Shown here: in pieces, positions 8,447 through 17,908 of the stretch | Position numbering within the stretch: position 1 is the first letter of the stretch | How the letters are laid out: every line of letters starts with the position of its first letter | NCBI GenBank assembly: GCA_016706255.1 | Contig: JADJJZ010000006.1 | Location: 682,001-746,000 of the forward strand | Direction: 5' to 3' | DNA: 64,000 nucleotides | DNA from: Bacteroidota bacterium | GTDB lineage: Bacteria; Bacteroidota; Bacteroidia; Chitinophagales; BACL12 | Notes under the pieces: generated by a model | Seen by the model: only the letters and a program-made list of their open reading frames with translations | The model's database searches: none | What the model was told of the DNA's origin: nothing | Made by a program: the position numbers and the translations under genes

Positions 8447-10678
8447 TTAGGGCTTTTTTAGTAAACCTTGTAATTTGTCGTAAGCCTGACGGTTCAGACT
8501 ATTGTTCACAGCTTGTTTGATGTCGCGTTTTTCTAATGAGGTTAAATGAAAACTCAGTGAAGCCCGTTTGTTATTTTCTGATGGTTGATATTCGAAAGTA
8601 ATTACTTCCATTTTGCCATCTAAAATAATATCCAGATAATTCAATAATTGATCATTTTGATAATCCTGAATTTCCACCCAGTTACTATATAAACTTTCTA
8701 CAGGGCTGGCGAATTTTTGTAAAACACCATTGCTTAAATCAGTTTTAATACCCAATTCCTGTTCTATAGCGCGCACATTAACTACAATTACACCGGATGT
8801 ATTTTGTTTAATCCAATCGCTAAAAGTAGCGACAAATTGTGCTGAAGTTTGAATGCCATAATTATCACGTACACCTGCATCCATTACCTGCACTTCAGGT
8901 GTTGTTGGCAGATGAACTAAGGGTAAAATATAAGGGAATGTGCAATTCATACGCAATACACTGGAGAATTGCATATTACCGGCTTGCTCTCCGAATAAAT
9001 AATGTGCATCAATACCATCAACTTCCGGTTCGGTAAAATGTTTATCGCGGAAAACCGGCCGGGCGAGATAACTTACCGGTTGTGTTGAAATATATAATTT
9101 CCGATCATCATTAATTATGGTTGGCGTAAAAATCATCATCGGTATGCGCATGTTAAATTCATCGTCAGCATAATCTTTTAATTGTTTATCAAATGCATTG
9201 TCTGTATTTTCATTTAACATGGTTTCAAACATATAACCTCTGTCTTTATGATGTTTTGTTTCGGCACTATTAAATGTTTGTAAGGGATAAAATAAATCGT
9301 TAACCACCAGTGTGAAACCTAAACCGTTTAATAAATCGGTGCTGATTTTTTCAGTATAGGCATCATCATATAAATTAATTGCGCTGCCATTTATTTGTTG
9401 GAGATATAATTCGCGGTAATAAGCTGCCGCCAGCATTCCGCCTGAAGCGCCTGTTATGAGCGGTGTATGCTCCATGAGTTGATGGTTGGTAATACTATCA
9501 GCCTGCTGAAACACCTGCATCGCAAACGACATAGCTCGGAGTCCACCACCACTGCAATTAATTACAATCAATTTAGGTTTTGGTCCGTATTTGGGAAATT
9601 TGGCGCGCCAGTTTTCCAACATCACCAAGGTGTTCAACATATCGTTTGAAGTATGTGTTGAATCGCTGCCAATTTTCAGTGTGTCGATGGTGTAATTATT
9701 TGTTTGATGATAATCAATGCCAATTATTTTATTTTCATAACTCAGCATATCCGATTTCATTAACAAATCAGCAATTAATAGCAGGATAACAAAGAAAAAT
9801 AATTTCCATGCGCCCATCCAATAATAATATGCGCCTAATAAAACAATCAGAATAGATAACAATAAAGAAATACTTGCACCGGCAGGAATTCTGAACACCG
9901 GATTTTCCATTAATAAACTCAATAATAAAATAATACTCACTGATGCAACTTCCACAAACAATGCATTTGCATGATGTTGCTTATATACAGACCGGATTAT
10001 CGATTCCGGGTAGTGGTCGGCAGAACGTGCGTGTTTCCATCTCAATTTATTATTGATATAATAAGATGTTGTAACAGGGTGATGTGCGGTAACCTCTTCG
10101 TGGGTGGGTTCTTCAGGCCCGGGCAGGGCGTCAGGTTGCTGCTTTTTTTTGATTATACCAATTATTTGAAAAATATCTTTATTGGTTCTGAAGAAATACA
10201 ACATGGAAATCAGAATTACGATAAAGGTACCACAAAACAATCCCAAAATTTGTAATCCGATTGCCCCTAATTGTAACAGTCCGTAACTCGATTGAAACCC
10301 AATAATTTCGAATATATAAATCAGAAAAAATAAGCCGGGTAAAAAGGCATTATTTAAACAATAAATTCCGAACGGACGATTTAATGTTGCCAAAAAAGAA
10401 TACCGATGTGCATTTAAAATATAACTGGTGATATTCCAAACGATAAATAACCCACCGAGTGAAATACCAATTAAAAAGAAGCTTAAAAAATTTACTTTAC
10501 CAAAATATTCAGGGTCGAGGAACAACAATGGAACACCATAACGTGAGCCTAAAAATCCACCGGTAATACTGATTAAAAAAAGCCAGGTAATAATTAAGAA
10601 ATGATTCCGCTTTAAATGTGCTATCAGCAATTGAACAGGGAATGCCATGATGAAATTTCGAAAAGCGGATCGAATCAT
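8447..10678 (-). CDS. Membrane-anchored patatin-like phospholipase
   Basis: 743 residues. The N-terminal ~330 residues carry about eight membrane helices interrupted by a cytoplasmic loop. The C-terminal ~400 residues are a patatin domain: oxyanion loop CSGGGLRAM near 374-382, nucleophile elbow GASGG with Ser at about 412, and the dyad Asp in MDAGVRDNYG near 600. Patatins are Ser-Asp dyad lipid acyl hydrolases. Fusion to a multi-helix membrane domain suggests action on membrane lipids; the substrate is unknown. ATG at 10678 is used; Met 11 (10648) is an alternative start. It is transcribed alone and divergently from the Lrp-type regulator. Confidence 0.82.
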   Translation of the reverse strand: MIRSAFRNFIMAFPVQLLIAHLKRNHFLIITWLFLISITGGFLGSRYGVPLLFLDPEYFGKVNFLSFFLIGISLGGLFIVWNITSYILNAHRYSFLATLNRPFGIYCLNNAFLPGLFFLIYIFEIIGFQSSYGLLQLGAIGLQILGLFCGTFIVILISMLYFFRTNKDIFQIIGIIKKKQQPDALPGPEEPTHEEVTAHHPVTTSYYINNKLRWKHARSADHYPESIIRSVYKQHHANALFVEVASVSIILLLSLLMENPVFRIPAGASISLLLSILIVLLGAYYYWMGAWKLFFFVILLLIADLLMKSDMLSYENKIIGIDYHQTNNYTIDTLKIGSDSTHTSNDMLNTLVMLENWRAKFPKYGPKPKLIVINCSGGGLRAMSFAMQVFQQADSITNHQLMEHTPLITGASGGMLAAAYYRELYLQQINGSAINLYDDAYTEKISTDLLNGLGFTLVVNDLFYPLQTFNSAETKHHKDRGYMFETMLNENTDNAFDKQLKDYADDEFNMRIPMMIFTPTIINDDRKLYISTQPVSYLARPVFRDKHFTEPEVDGIDAHYLFGEQAGNMQFSSVLRMNCTFPYILPLVHLPTTPEVQVMDAGVRDNYGIQTSAQFVATFSDWIKQNTSGVIVVNVRAIEQELGIKTDLSNGVLQKFASPVESLYSNWVEIQDYQNDQLLNYLDIILDGKMEVITFEYQPSENNKRASLSFHLTSLEKRDIKQAVNNSLNRQAYDKLQGLLKKP

Positions 10679-10846
10679 GAATAATTATACGGCAAAAATT
10701 TTAGAAGGTTCACTTTTTTGAAAGTCTATATGCTTATATACGTAAGCAGGATGGCCGTTACACTAAACTGACAATTCAATAACAAAATACCGGGAACTTC
10801 AATTAAAATAGGGAAAAATAAAAAGTGGAAAGTATATAAAATGGAA

Positions 10847-10874
10847 ATGCTGCATGCTCCTCATCATGCAGCAT
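10847..10874. repeat. Perfect 10-bp inverted repeat (hairpin) in the patatin/Lrp divergent gap
   Basis: Arms ATGCTGCATG (10847-10856) and CATGCAGCAT (10865-10874) separated by 8 bases. It lies midway in the 360-bp gap between the divergent patatin and Lrp-type genes and has no T-run on either side, so a terminator is unlikely; an operator or RNA leader structure is possible. Confidence 0.55.
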
Positions 10875-10968
10875 CCGTTTAGGGGTATGTTGCCTAACCA
10901 ATAACCTGTAAAGGTTGATAGCAAAGAAAAAGATAAACCCCGAGATTTGCAAATAAATTAAACATTAT

Positions 10969-11000
10969 TTGTAATCTTTGAGAAAATTTAAATATTTTTG
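10969..11000 (+). promoter_or_regulatory. Bacteroidota-type promoter for the Lrp-like gene
   Basis: TTG at 10969-10971, a 21-base spacer and TATTTTTG at 10993-11000 match the TTG-N17-23-TAnnTTTG consensus described for Bacteroidota. The start codon is 38 bases downstream. Confidence 0.6.
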
Positions 11001-11038
11001 ACTTAATATTGTTGATAATATAATAAAACCCAACCCTT

Positions 11039-11518
11039 ATGTCAGAAAATTACGAAATTGATAAAGTGGATATACAAATTTTGCACCTTTTGATGCAGAA
11101 TGCCATGATGCCATTTACGGAAATTGCCCAAAAGATAGGGGTTTCGCCCGGTACCATTCATGTTCGAATGAAAAAAATGGATTCCATAGGGCTTATAAAA
11201 AGTTCGCACCTGATGGTAAACCCCATCAAATTAGGATACGGAATTACGGCGTTTTTAGGGGTTTATTTAGATAAAAGTTCTATGTATGATAATGTGGTAA
11301 AGGAACTGGAAAAGATCCCGGAAATAGTGGATTGTCACTATATGACAGGAACCTACAGCATGTTCATCAAAATCATCTGTAAAGACACCATGCACCTCAA
11401 ACAAATACTCCACGATAAAATTCAGCAAATCGGTGGCATAGATCGCACCGAAACCTTCATTTCACTCGAAGAAAGTTTCAGCCGTCCAATGAAGCTGGAG
11501 CTTCCAAAAAGGGGATAA
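11039..11518 (+). CDS. Lrp/AsnC-family transcriptional regulator
   Basis: 159 residues with an N-terminal winged helix-turn-helix (about 6-55; DKVDIQILHLLMQNA ... IAQKIGVSPGTIHVRMKKM) and a C-terminal RAM/AsnC effector domain (about 70-150) containing DCHYMTGTYSMFIKI. These proteins bind amino acids or related metabolites and form octamers that regulate metabolism genes. The start ATG at 11039 sits 38 bases after a good -33/-7 promoter. No target can be inferred from the neighbours, since the downstream 830 bp are repeat-filled and non-coding. Confidence 0.93.
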   Translation: MSENYEIDKVDIQILHLLMQNAMMPFTEIAQKIGVSPGTIHVRMKKMDSIGLIKSSHLMVNPIKLGYGITAFLGVYLDKSSMYDNVVKELEKIPEIVDCHYMTGTYSMFIKIICKDTMHLKQILHDKIQQIGGIDRTETFISLEESFSRPMKLELPKRG

Positions 11519-12345
11519 GCGATGATAGGTTCAGTCTCAAATTGAACTTTTACGAATTATGAGTGATGAGTTGTCCACCGAGGCGGACATGAGGAATGAG
11601 TGGTGCAGGCTTAAATTCGACTTTTGGAGTTTTTGCTGTTACAATCGGCTAAAAATTTCATTTATTTCGTACTGTACTGATTAAGAATACATTTCAATTT
11701 TCAATTAAATAAAAAATCTTCGTGCAACTTCGCGGCCTTTGTTCCTTCGCGGTTACGGCTGTTTTAGCAATGAAATTTTTTCTAATAATGAAAAATAAAT
11801 AAACTTAATTCCAATTTTACTCAAAACCAGTCATTTCTCATCCCTCATTACTCATCCGCATCAAACAGCCGAAACCACAAAGGTCGCAAAGAAACAGCCC
11901 ACAAAGAGCACAAAGAATTTTTCGAAATAATTTAATTAAACAATTCATTGAAAATTATTCACAATAAATAACAATTTTAGCCGAAATTCTCCGTGAACTT
12001 TGTGTGTATTTCCTCTGTGTTACTCCGTGGTTTCGGCTGTTAACAAAAATGCAATGTAATCGAACAATAAAAAATAAATAAACTCAATTCCATTTTTACT
12101 CCGAACCACTCATTTCTCATCCCTCATTACTCATCCGCCTCAAACAGCCGAAACCACAAAGTCGCCAAGGCCACTAAGTAACGCTAAGTAAATTGTATTA
12201 AAACCTTCGTGCAACTTCGCGGCCTTTATTCCTTCGCGGTTGCGGCTGTGTTAAAAATGAAACGTTATCTAATAATAAAAAATAAATAAACTTAATTCCA
12301 TTTTTACTCCGAACCACTCATCCCTCATTACTCATTACTCATCCC
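11519..12345. repeat. 827-bp non-coding mosaic of dispersed repeats
   Basis: No credible gene. The stretch alternates two short repeat texts on both strands. (a) CTCATTACTCATC-type blocks occur at about 11551-11605 (reversed), 11830-11862, 12110-12142 and 12313-12345. (b) Blocks reading CTTCGCGGCCTTTGTTCCTTCGCGG or similar end in CGGCTGTT (about 11715-11765, 11865-11925 reversed, 11985-12045, 12144-12185 reversed, 12200-12250). The same texts recur near 23.0, 25.2, 32.2, 60.8 and 62.3 kb in this window, so this is a dispersed intergenic repeat family. Confidence 0.7.
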
Positions 12346-13560
12346 TCAACCCCACACCCTTGTAGCAAGATCAAACTGTTCAGGAAAAGTGATAAGGAGG
12401 TGTAACCTTTCGTAGAATTTTTCTATTGTCGCTTCATCATGCAGGTTAGCGAAAACACCCGGTGCAAATAAATCGTCGGTGCTGGAAATCGCGAGGTAAA
12501 TTTTATTGCCAACAAACGACATCTGAACATCCTGATAAAAATGATTTTTAAATGCAGTAATGCGCTCAATTAATTTCGGCGATAAAATATATCTTGCCTC
12601 AACCGGGTCAGTAGTATACACCGCAAAATATTTTTCAAATTCAATATCCTCCATTAAAGCCAGTTGCAATGCAGGGCGATGGATCAATTCATTAATCCGT
12701 TCAGCCGTATGCTCCCCGAAAATCATCCGTGCATTATCAGGGAAAATATACGTTTCACCGGTTGTTTGTTTATTAAAATCAGTAACAAATAAATATCCCT
12801 TAAACAGTTGTGAATATTTTGTTTCCGATTTGCCATTACTCTGCGTGTGTTCAACCTGCATTACATCCAAAAAACTACCTTCAAACGATTTGTCAGCATT
12901 TGCAAAATAATCTCTGCTTTTAAACGTGTCGATTTTTTGATAAGTAAATAATTTGCTTTGCACAAATTGATCCTGAACCAAACCATTTTCTGAAGTATAT
13001 TGAACTTTTTTATCAATAGCTGGCAACGATACGCTAAAAAGCGTTTCTTTAAAATGATTTAAAAAACGATCTTCAAGCTTTTTAATCAAATAATAGGGCC
13101 CCAGCATTACAAATACCGATGCAATTGCTAAAATCCATTTCACCATAAAATGCATACCGAATTCAGCACCTAAAAACAGTGTGCCGATAATATATCCGCC
13201 AGCAATAGCAATGGCACTAAATATCAAAGTTAAAACACTAACCCGCGTTTTATTTAAAGCCAACTTCGGATCAATTTCACCCAACCGTCTTTTAACGTGC
13301 GTTGAAATTAAACTAACCACAACAATTGTTAAAACGAAATACATAAAAAAGCGCATTGCCCCAATAAAACCATCATTAAGATCGGCCTCTCTCTTAAACA
13401 TATCTAAAAACCCTAAAAACAAACTCACCACCAGCGTAATAAAATACAATTCGTAAACGCGACAAATAAATCCGGCTACTGTTGCCGTTTTACGTTGTTT
13501 ATCCAATTTGGCAATTGCCGGTTCGAGGGTGGAGATGTAGAGGGTGTGGAAGGTGGACAA
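12346..13560 (-). CDS. DUF3137-like integral membrane protein
   Basis: 404 residues. About four membrane helices lie in the first 165 residues, near 27-48, 62-85, 107-128 and 138-160. A soluble C-terminal domain of about 240 residues contains DTFKSRDYFANADKSFEG and HTQSNGKSETKYSQLFKG. This arrangement matches DUF3137 proteins, whose biochemical role is not established. The start ATG is at 13560, 73 bp downstream of the next gene upstream on this strand, and its 3' end abuts the repeat mosaic. It is separate from the GH operon, because the 73-bp gap has no tight coupling. Confidence 0.65.
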   Translation of the reverse strand: MSTFHTLYISTLEPAIAKLDKQRKTATVAGFICRVYELYFITLVVSLFLGFLDMFKREADLNDGFIGAMRFFMYFVLTIVVVSLISTHVKRRLGEIDPKLALNKTRVSVLTLIFSAIAIAGGYIIGTLFLGAEFGMHFMVKWILAIASVFVMLGPYYLIKKLEDRFLNHFKETLFSVSLPAIDKKVQYTSENGLVQDQFVQSKLFTYQKIDTFKSRDYFANADKSFEGSFLDVMQVEHTQSNGKSETKYSQLFKGYLFVTDFNKQTTGETYIFPDNARMIFGEHTAERINELIHRPALQLALMEDIEFEKYFAVYTTDPVEARYILSPKLIERITAFKNHFYQDVQMSFVGNKIYLAISSTDDLFAPGVFANLHDEATIEKFYERLHLLITFPEQFDLATRVWG

Positions 13561-13633
13561 GGTGCTGCTATTTGTTACAAAAATGAATGTGCAACAAATA
13601 TAATAGGATTATCATGAAGTAAATACCGGATAA

Positions 13634-14458
13634 TCACATCGCCACATACTCAAACCTTCTCACCACAATTTCCTGCTCTAAACCATCAGTAGGTTTAGTG
13701 TCAATCCATGGTAGTAACCAGAAGTTAATACGCGCATTGGTGTTGGGACCAGGAGCGGGAATTACGATAGGTACTGAAGAATTGCCACCTTCGTTTTTTA
13801 CACGGGCCGGATTATCAAGGTCGAAACTCCAATATGCTGTTTCGTTAAGCGGGTCGGTGGAATCGCCTTTATAGCTGCGCCATTCAATTAACGTGTCGGT
13901 CCAGATAAATACATGGGTGGTTACACCAATTAAATCTCCGGGTTCCGTAATCGCATTGTGGGTGCGTTCAGGATACGTTGGTCCGAAGGCAACGGGTTGA
14001 ACTGAATAATGTAACGTTGTTGCTAAATCAGGATTGCCCCATTTCGAAAATTCGATATCTACTTCGCTGTTAGCAGCGGTATAAAATGATTCGTTGTCCC
14101 AGGTAAATAATCCAACAGTTATATTTTCAGGAATATTTTCCAAATCAGCCTGCATCACCCAGGTGTATTTGCCGTATCCTAATGTGTCGCGACCAACAAT
14201 TTCGCTACTGTACCATTTGCCATTGTGTTCGGCAATACGCATGTGTAAATATCCGTTATCATCAACAAAAACATCTTCATAAAAACCAGTAAAATAATTC
14301 GGGCCGGGACCAACCTGATATTCATTGTATTTTACATCCCAAACATATCCGGAAAAGGTAACCACATCGCCAACACGACCTAATACATCCTCAGGGTCCG
14401 ATTGCATGCAGCCACTCAAGAAAATTCCCGCAATAATAATTCCGAATACTTTTTTCAT
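13634..14458 (-). CDS. GH16-like lipoprotein (putative beta-glucanase)
   Basis: 274 residues with lipoprotein signal MKKVFGIIIAGIFLSGC (acylated Cys 17). The body resembles a concanavalin-like GH16 jelly roll: YSSEIVGRDTLGYGKYTWVM precedes the catalytic signature EVDIE at about E132, D134 and E136, matching the GH16 ExDx(x)E motif (nucleophile, helper Asp, acid/base). GH16 enzymes include laminarinases and other beta-1,3/1,4-glucanases; the exact linkage is not predictable. It starts 5 bases after the GH3 stop and is the last gene of a six-gene minus-strand operon. At 274 residues it is near the minimal single-domain GH16 size. Confidence 0.72.
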   Translation of the reverse strand: MKKVFGIIIAGIFLSGCMQSDPEDVLGRVGDVVTFSGYVWDVKYNEYQVGPGPNYFTGFYEDVFVDDNGYLHMRIAEHNGKWYSSEIVGRDTLGYGKYTWVMQADLENIPENITVGLFTWDNESFYTAANSEVDIEFSKWGNPDLATTLHYSVQPVAFGPTYPERTHNAITEPGDLIGVTTHVFIWTDTLIEWRSYKGDSTDPLNETAYWSFDLDNPARVKNEGGNSSVPIVIPAPGPNTNARINFWLLPWIDTKPTDGLEQEIVVRRFEYVAM

Positions 14459-14463
14459 GTTAT

Positions 14464-16689
14464 TTATTTTGATAAATAAAACGCATTTTTTTCATCTCCA
14501 ATAAAAATATCAAACCATCCTGCTTCAGCTATCCATTTTGAATCACGTCCGACAAATGCAATATCTTCGGCACTTATTGTAAAAGTTACAATATGTGTTT
14601 CGCCCGACTGCAAATTAATTTTTTCGAACCCGCGTAAACGTTTAACAGAAGGTGTTATACTGGCATATCGATCGGCGATATATAATTGTACAACTTCTTT
14701 ACCTGCAACTTTTCCGGTATTGGTTACGGTTACGCTGATTTGTAATTTTCCGTTTGCCAAAGTATCGTTTGATATAACCAGATTGCTATATTCAAAGTTG
14801 GTATAACTCATTCCAAAACCAAATTCCCATTGTGGATTAAATGCATTTCTGCCAAAACTTTGATCCAAGGTTTCTGTGTGTTTATGATCATACCACAATA
14901 ACGAATTTTCATATCGCGGATAAGTAAATGGTAATTTTCCTGAAGGATTTATTTTTCCGTAAATAATATCTGCTAAAGCTAACCCACCATAATCACCAGG
15001 TTCATAAGCCATGATAATAGCATCACATAAAGGTTCAATATCGTTTACCAGTAATGGACGGTTTTCAACTAATACCAAAACAATCGGTTTGCCTGCAGAT
15101 TTTAATAATCCGATTAATTGTTGCTGATTTTCAGGCATACTTAATTCGTCGATATCACCAACTTTTTCGGTTGATGGTTTTTCGCCGAGACAAACAATTA
15201 TAACATCACTCGTTTTTGCAGCATTTAATAATCGGTCGGCTTCATCATATGCAATAAATACAGTGTTCGATTGATTTAATGCTTCACGAATTGTATATTT
15301 TGACTGGTCGTTCCAGGTAGTATCTGTTCCCTGCCATGTTCTTGTCCATGCGCCATTTAAATACGTCATGCTGTTTGCTGCTGGTCCGGTCACCAATATT
15401 TTTGTTTCCTGTTTTAATGGTAATAACGCATTATTATTTTTTAACAGGGTAATTGATTCCTGAGCCATATTTCTTGCAGCCTGCGCAAATTCATCGGAAC
15501 CGAATTTTTTATAATCGGTAGTTGCCGGTGTAAATGGTTGTTCAAATAAACCTAATTGTTTTTTTAATTCGAGAATACGTTTAACAGAAATGTCTAAACG
15601 CGATTCGGGAATTTTACCTTCTTTTACGAGTTCGGTTAATAAAATGGTGAAATTATAATCGTTCGGCACCATACACATATCAATACCAGCATCAATTGCC
15701 ATATAAACAGCATCTTTTAATGTAGGTGCAACCATGTGAATATTATTCAGCTTCATAATATCTTCCCAATCAGTAACCGCTACGCCTTTAAATCCTAATT
15801 CGTTGCGTAATAAATCGGTGAGAATTTTTTTATCTGCATGAACAGGAATACCATTTAATTCGCCACTGTTAATCATAACAGTTGAAGCACCTGCATTTAT
15901 TGCCGCCTGAAAAGTTGGTAAAAAATATTCGCGTAACTGAATGTCATCAATATAAACCGGTGTTCTGTCTTTTCCTGTACGCGGCATGCTATAACCTAAA
16001 AAATGTTTCATACAGGCTGCTACATGATAAGCATCACCAATATTATTTCCCTGATAACCATTAATTGTTGCCAATCCCATTGTTTTTGCCAATAACACAT
16101 CTTCACCATACGTTTCAAATAACCGTGACCAGCGTGGGTCTCTGCCCAAATCTAATACCGGAGAAAAATTCCACGGAATTCCACTTGCTCTTACTTCGTA
16201 CGCTGTAATTTCTGCACCACGTTTTACTAATTTCGGATCCCAACTGGCAGCTTGAGCTAATGGTTGTGGAAACAGGGTAGCACCTAAGGTATAATTCGCA
16301 CCATGAATGGCATCTATACCATAAACAATCGGAATTTTTAATCGTGTTTGAGTAGTAGCAACTGTTTGAATGCCATTAATGATAGTATGCCACTGCGTTA
16401 AATCATAAGCATGTCCACCGCAATTTAAAATGGAACCAACATGATATTCTATTAAGGCACGATTTAATTTTGCTGCATCTAAATGATGCGGTTCAACCAA
16501 TTTGTAAATATCACCTTCACATACCACATCTAAATTTAATTGCGTCATCTGACCAACTTTTTCTTCAATGGTCATTTTTGCAATTAATGCATCAATATCT
16601 ACATTCGATTGCGCATGTAAAATAGTAGAAATAAAAAAGATTCCAATAATACTGTTTACCCGCAGTATATTAATTCGCAACTGTTTCAT
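14464..16689 (-). CDS. Glycoside hydrolase family 3 (beta-glucosidase, BglX-like)
   Basis: 741 residues with a signal peptide ending near SIIGIFFISTILHAQ. It contains an N-terminal GH3 TIM barrel with the nucleophile Asp in GVAVTDWED (about D307) and KHFLGYS substrate-binding residues, an alpha/beta sandwich with LGEKPSTEKVGDIDELSMP, and a C-terminal fibronectin-like domain (VTVTNTGKVAGKEVVQLY). GH3 beta-glucosidases release glucose from the non-reducing ends of beta-glucans or oligosaccharides, usually in the periplasm or at the surface. The ATG at 16689 overlaps the preceding CBM-lipoprotein gene by 20 bases, indicating co-translation. Together with GH16 it suggests beta-glucan breakdown. 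Confidence 0.93.
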   Translation of the reverse strand: MKQLRINILRVNSIIGIFFISTILHAQSNVDIDALIAKMTIEEKVGQMTQLNLDVVCEGDIYKLVEPHHLDAAKLNRALIEYHVGSILNCGGHAYDLTQWHTIINGIQTVATTQTRLKIPIVYGIDAIHGANYTLGATLFPQPLAQAASWDPKLVKRGAEITAYEVRASGIPWNFSPVLDLGRDPRWSRLFETYGEDVLLAKTMGLATINGYQGNNIGDAYHVAACMKHFLGYSMPRTGKDRTPVYIDDIQLREYFLPTFQAAINAGASTVMINSGELNGIPVHADKKILTDLLRNELGFKGVAVTDWEDIMKLNNIHMVAPTLKDAVYMAIDAGIDMCMVPNDYNFTILLTELVKEGKIPESRLDISVKRILELKKQLGLFEQPFTPATTDYKKFGSDEFAQAARNMAQESITLLKNNNALLPLKQETKILVTGPAANSMTYLNGAWTRTWQGTDTTWNDQSKYTIREALNQSNTVFIAYDEADRLLNAAKTSDVIIVCLGEKPSTEKVGDIDELSMPENQQQLIGLLKSAGKPIVLVLVENRPLLVNDIEPLCDAIIMAYEPGDYGGLALADIIYGKINPSGKLPFTYPRYENSLLWYDHKHTETLDQSFGRNAFNPQWEFGFGMSYTNFEYSNLVISNDTLANGKLQISVTVTNTGKVAGKEVVQLYIADRYASITPSVKRLRGFEKINLQSGETHIVTFTISAEDIAFVGRDSKWIAEAGWFDIFIGDEKNAFYLSK

Positions 16690-17908
16690 TTATAATTCGC
16701 ATTTTTCCCCATAACTGAGGCGATGTGTGAAAACCCTCATTATATGGATTATTCCAACGATATTGTTTTTCTCTTCCTTTTGTAGTGCCTGCATCAATAG
16801 CAACTTCTATCTGATAATTATTTCCTGCAATAAATGGTGCAGCAATAAATTGATCTACCGGAATTATTGCTTCAACTATATAACCGGTTGTTGTTTTTTT
16901 GGTCATTACATTTCCTGTAGCCGCTGTATTATTTCTCCAGTTCCATAAAACAGGTGCTGTTGTAGCCTTAATGCCGATATGTTGGTCAGATAATAAAAAT
17001 GCTTTTCTGTTTGCAGATGCAGCAGCGTTGGTAGTAAATGCAATTTCAAGTGCATCACCATTCCAGATATCTTTTCCACTTTGAATATTTTGTAATGGCG
17101 AAGCATCATTTACTTCTGCATATACCATCATATTTTTATCATTTACGGCAAGCCAAACCTGACCATTTTCTAAACTAAATCCGTTGCCTGAATAAATATT
17201 ATCTTTTATACCGTCAACAGTTGCTAACGTATTTACAAAAGGCACAATTGCCAGTTTAGATTCCACCGTTTGTGTCGGAACAATTTTTAAATCATCAAAA
17301 AATATTTCACCTTCCGATTCAAACTGAATAATCAATTGTTTTATTCCGGATTTATCTGCATCAAACTGATTAAAATCAAACGCCGTTAAAGGAATTTGCA
17401 CTTTAGTCCATTGCTCGGTAATTTTTCCGCCTTCAATAAAATTGGAAAAAACACCTGCCCATGCTTGCCCACCGCCAAAATCTTCAAATGCCATTGCCCA
17501 TGGTAGTCCGGGCTGTGTGCCTTTTGGTGAGCGCACCATAAATTGTATGGCAGCTTCGTTATAAATTTCCTGTAAATTTTTTCCGTTCCAGCCATCCCAA
17601 CCAATGCCTATTCCAACCCAATTGCAGCCGCCTGAAGTTTTATTCCATTTAATATATAAGCCACCTTCACCAATCATGGTTGAATCAAAAATATTTTTTA
17701 CGATGATGCACGAAGTATCTTCAGTTTTCCAAAGTTCACTCGTAACATAATCGGTAAAAATATTAATGGCATACACATTTTTAATATGCTGAATACTATC
17801 GCCACCTGAACCTGTTTCATAAACACTAACTGGTTTTATGGAACATGAAAATATGGTTGCACTTAATACAACTAATATTATTGCCGGCGATATGAAATTG
17901 CGAATCAT
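16670..17908 (-). CDS. Surface lipoprotein with CBM9-like carbohydrate-binding domain
   Basis: 412 residues with a lipoprotein signal (MIRNFISPAIILVVLSATIFSC). The N-terminal ~200 residues look like a galactose-binding-type jelly roll ending in EGEIFFDDLKIV. The C-terminal ~190 residues match a CBM9-like beta sandwich (TVDGIKDNIYS, WLAVNDKNMMVYAEVNDASP, IWNGDALEIAF). No catalytic residues are evident, so it is more likely a glycan-binding surface lipoprotein. The start overlaps the stop of the upstream gene as TAATG at 17906-17910, and the 3' end overlaps the GH3 start. In a locus lacking SusD it may be the binding component. Confidence 0.7.
   Translation of the reverse strand: MIRNFISPAIILVVLSATIFSCSIKPVSVYETGSGGDSIQHIKNVYAINIFTDYVTSELWKTEDTSCIIVKNIFDSTMIGEGGLYIKWNKTSGGCNWVGIGIGWDGWNGKNLQEIYNEAAIQFMVRSPKGTQPGLPWAMAFEDFGGGQAWAGVFSNFIEGGKITEQWTKVQIPLTAFDFNQFDADKSGIKQLIIQFESEGEIFFDDLKIVPTQTVESKLAIVPFVNTLATVDGIKDNIYSGNGFSLENGQVWLAVNDKNMMVYAEVNDASPLQNIQSGKDIWNGDALEIAFTTNAAASANRKAFLLSDQHIGIKATTAPVLWNWRNNTAATGNVMTKKTTTGYIVEAIIPVDQFIAAPFIAGNNYQIEVAIDAGTTKGREKQYRWNNPYNEGFHTSPQLWGKMRIINETVAN

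Noticed and set aside
11551..12345. Insertion-sequence remnant in the repeat-filled gap
   Set aside because: No transposase-like reading frame, no terminal inverted repeats or target duplication; only short dispersed repeat text.
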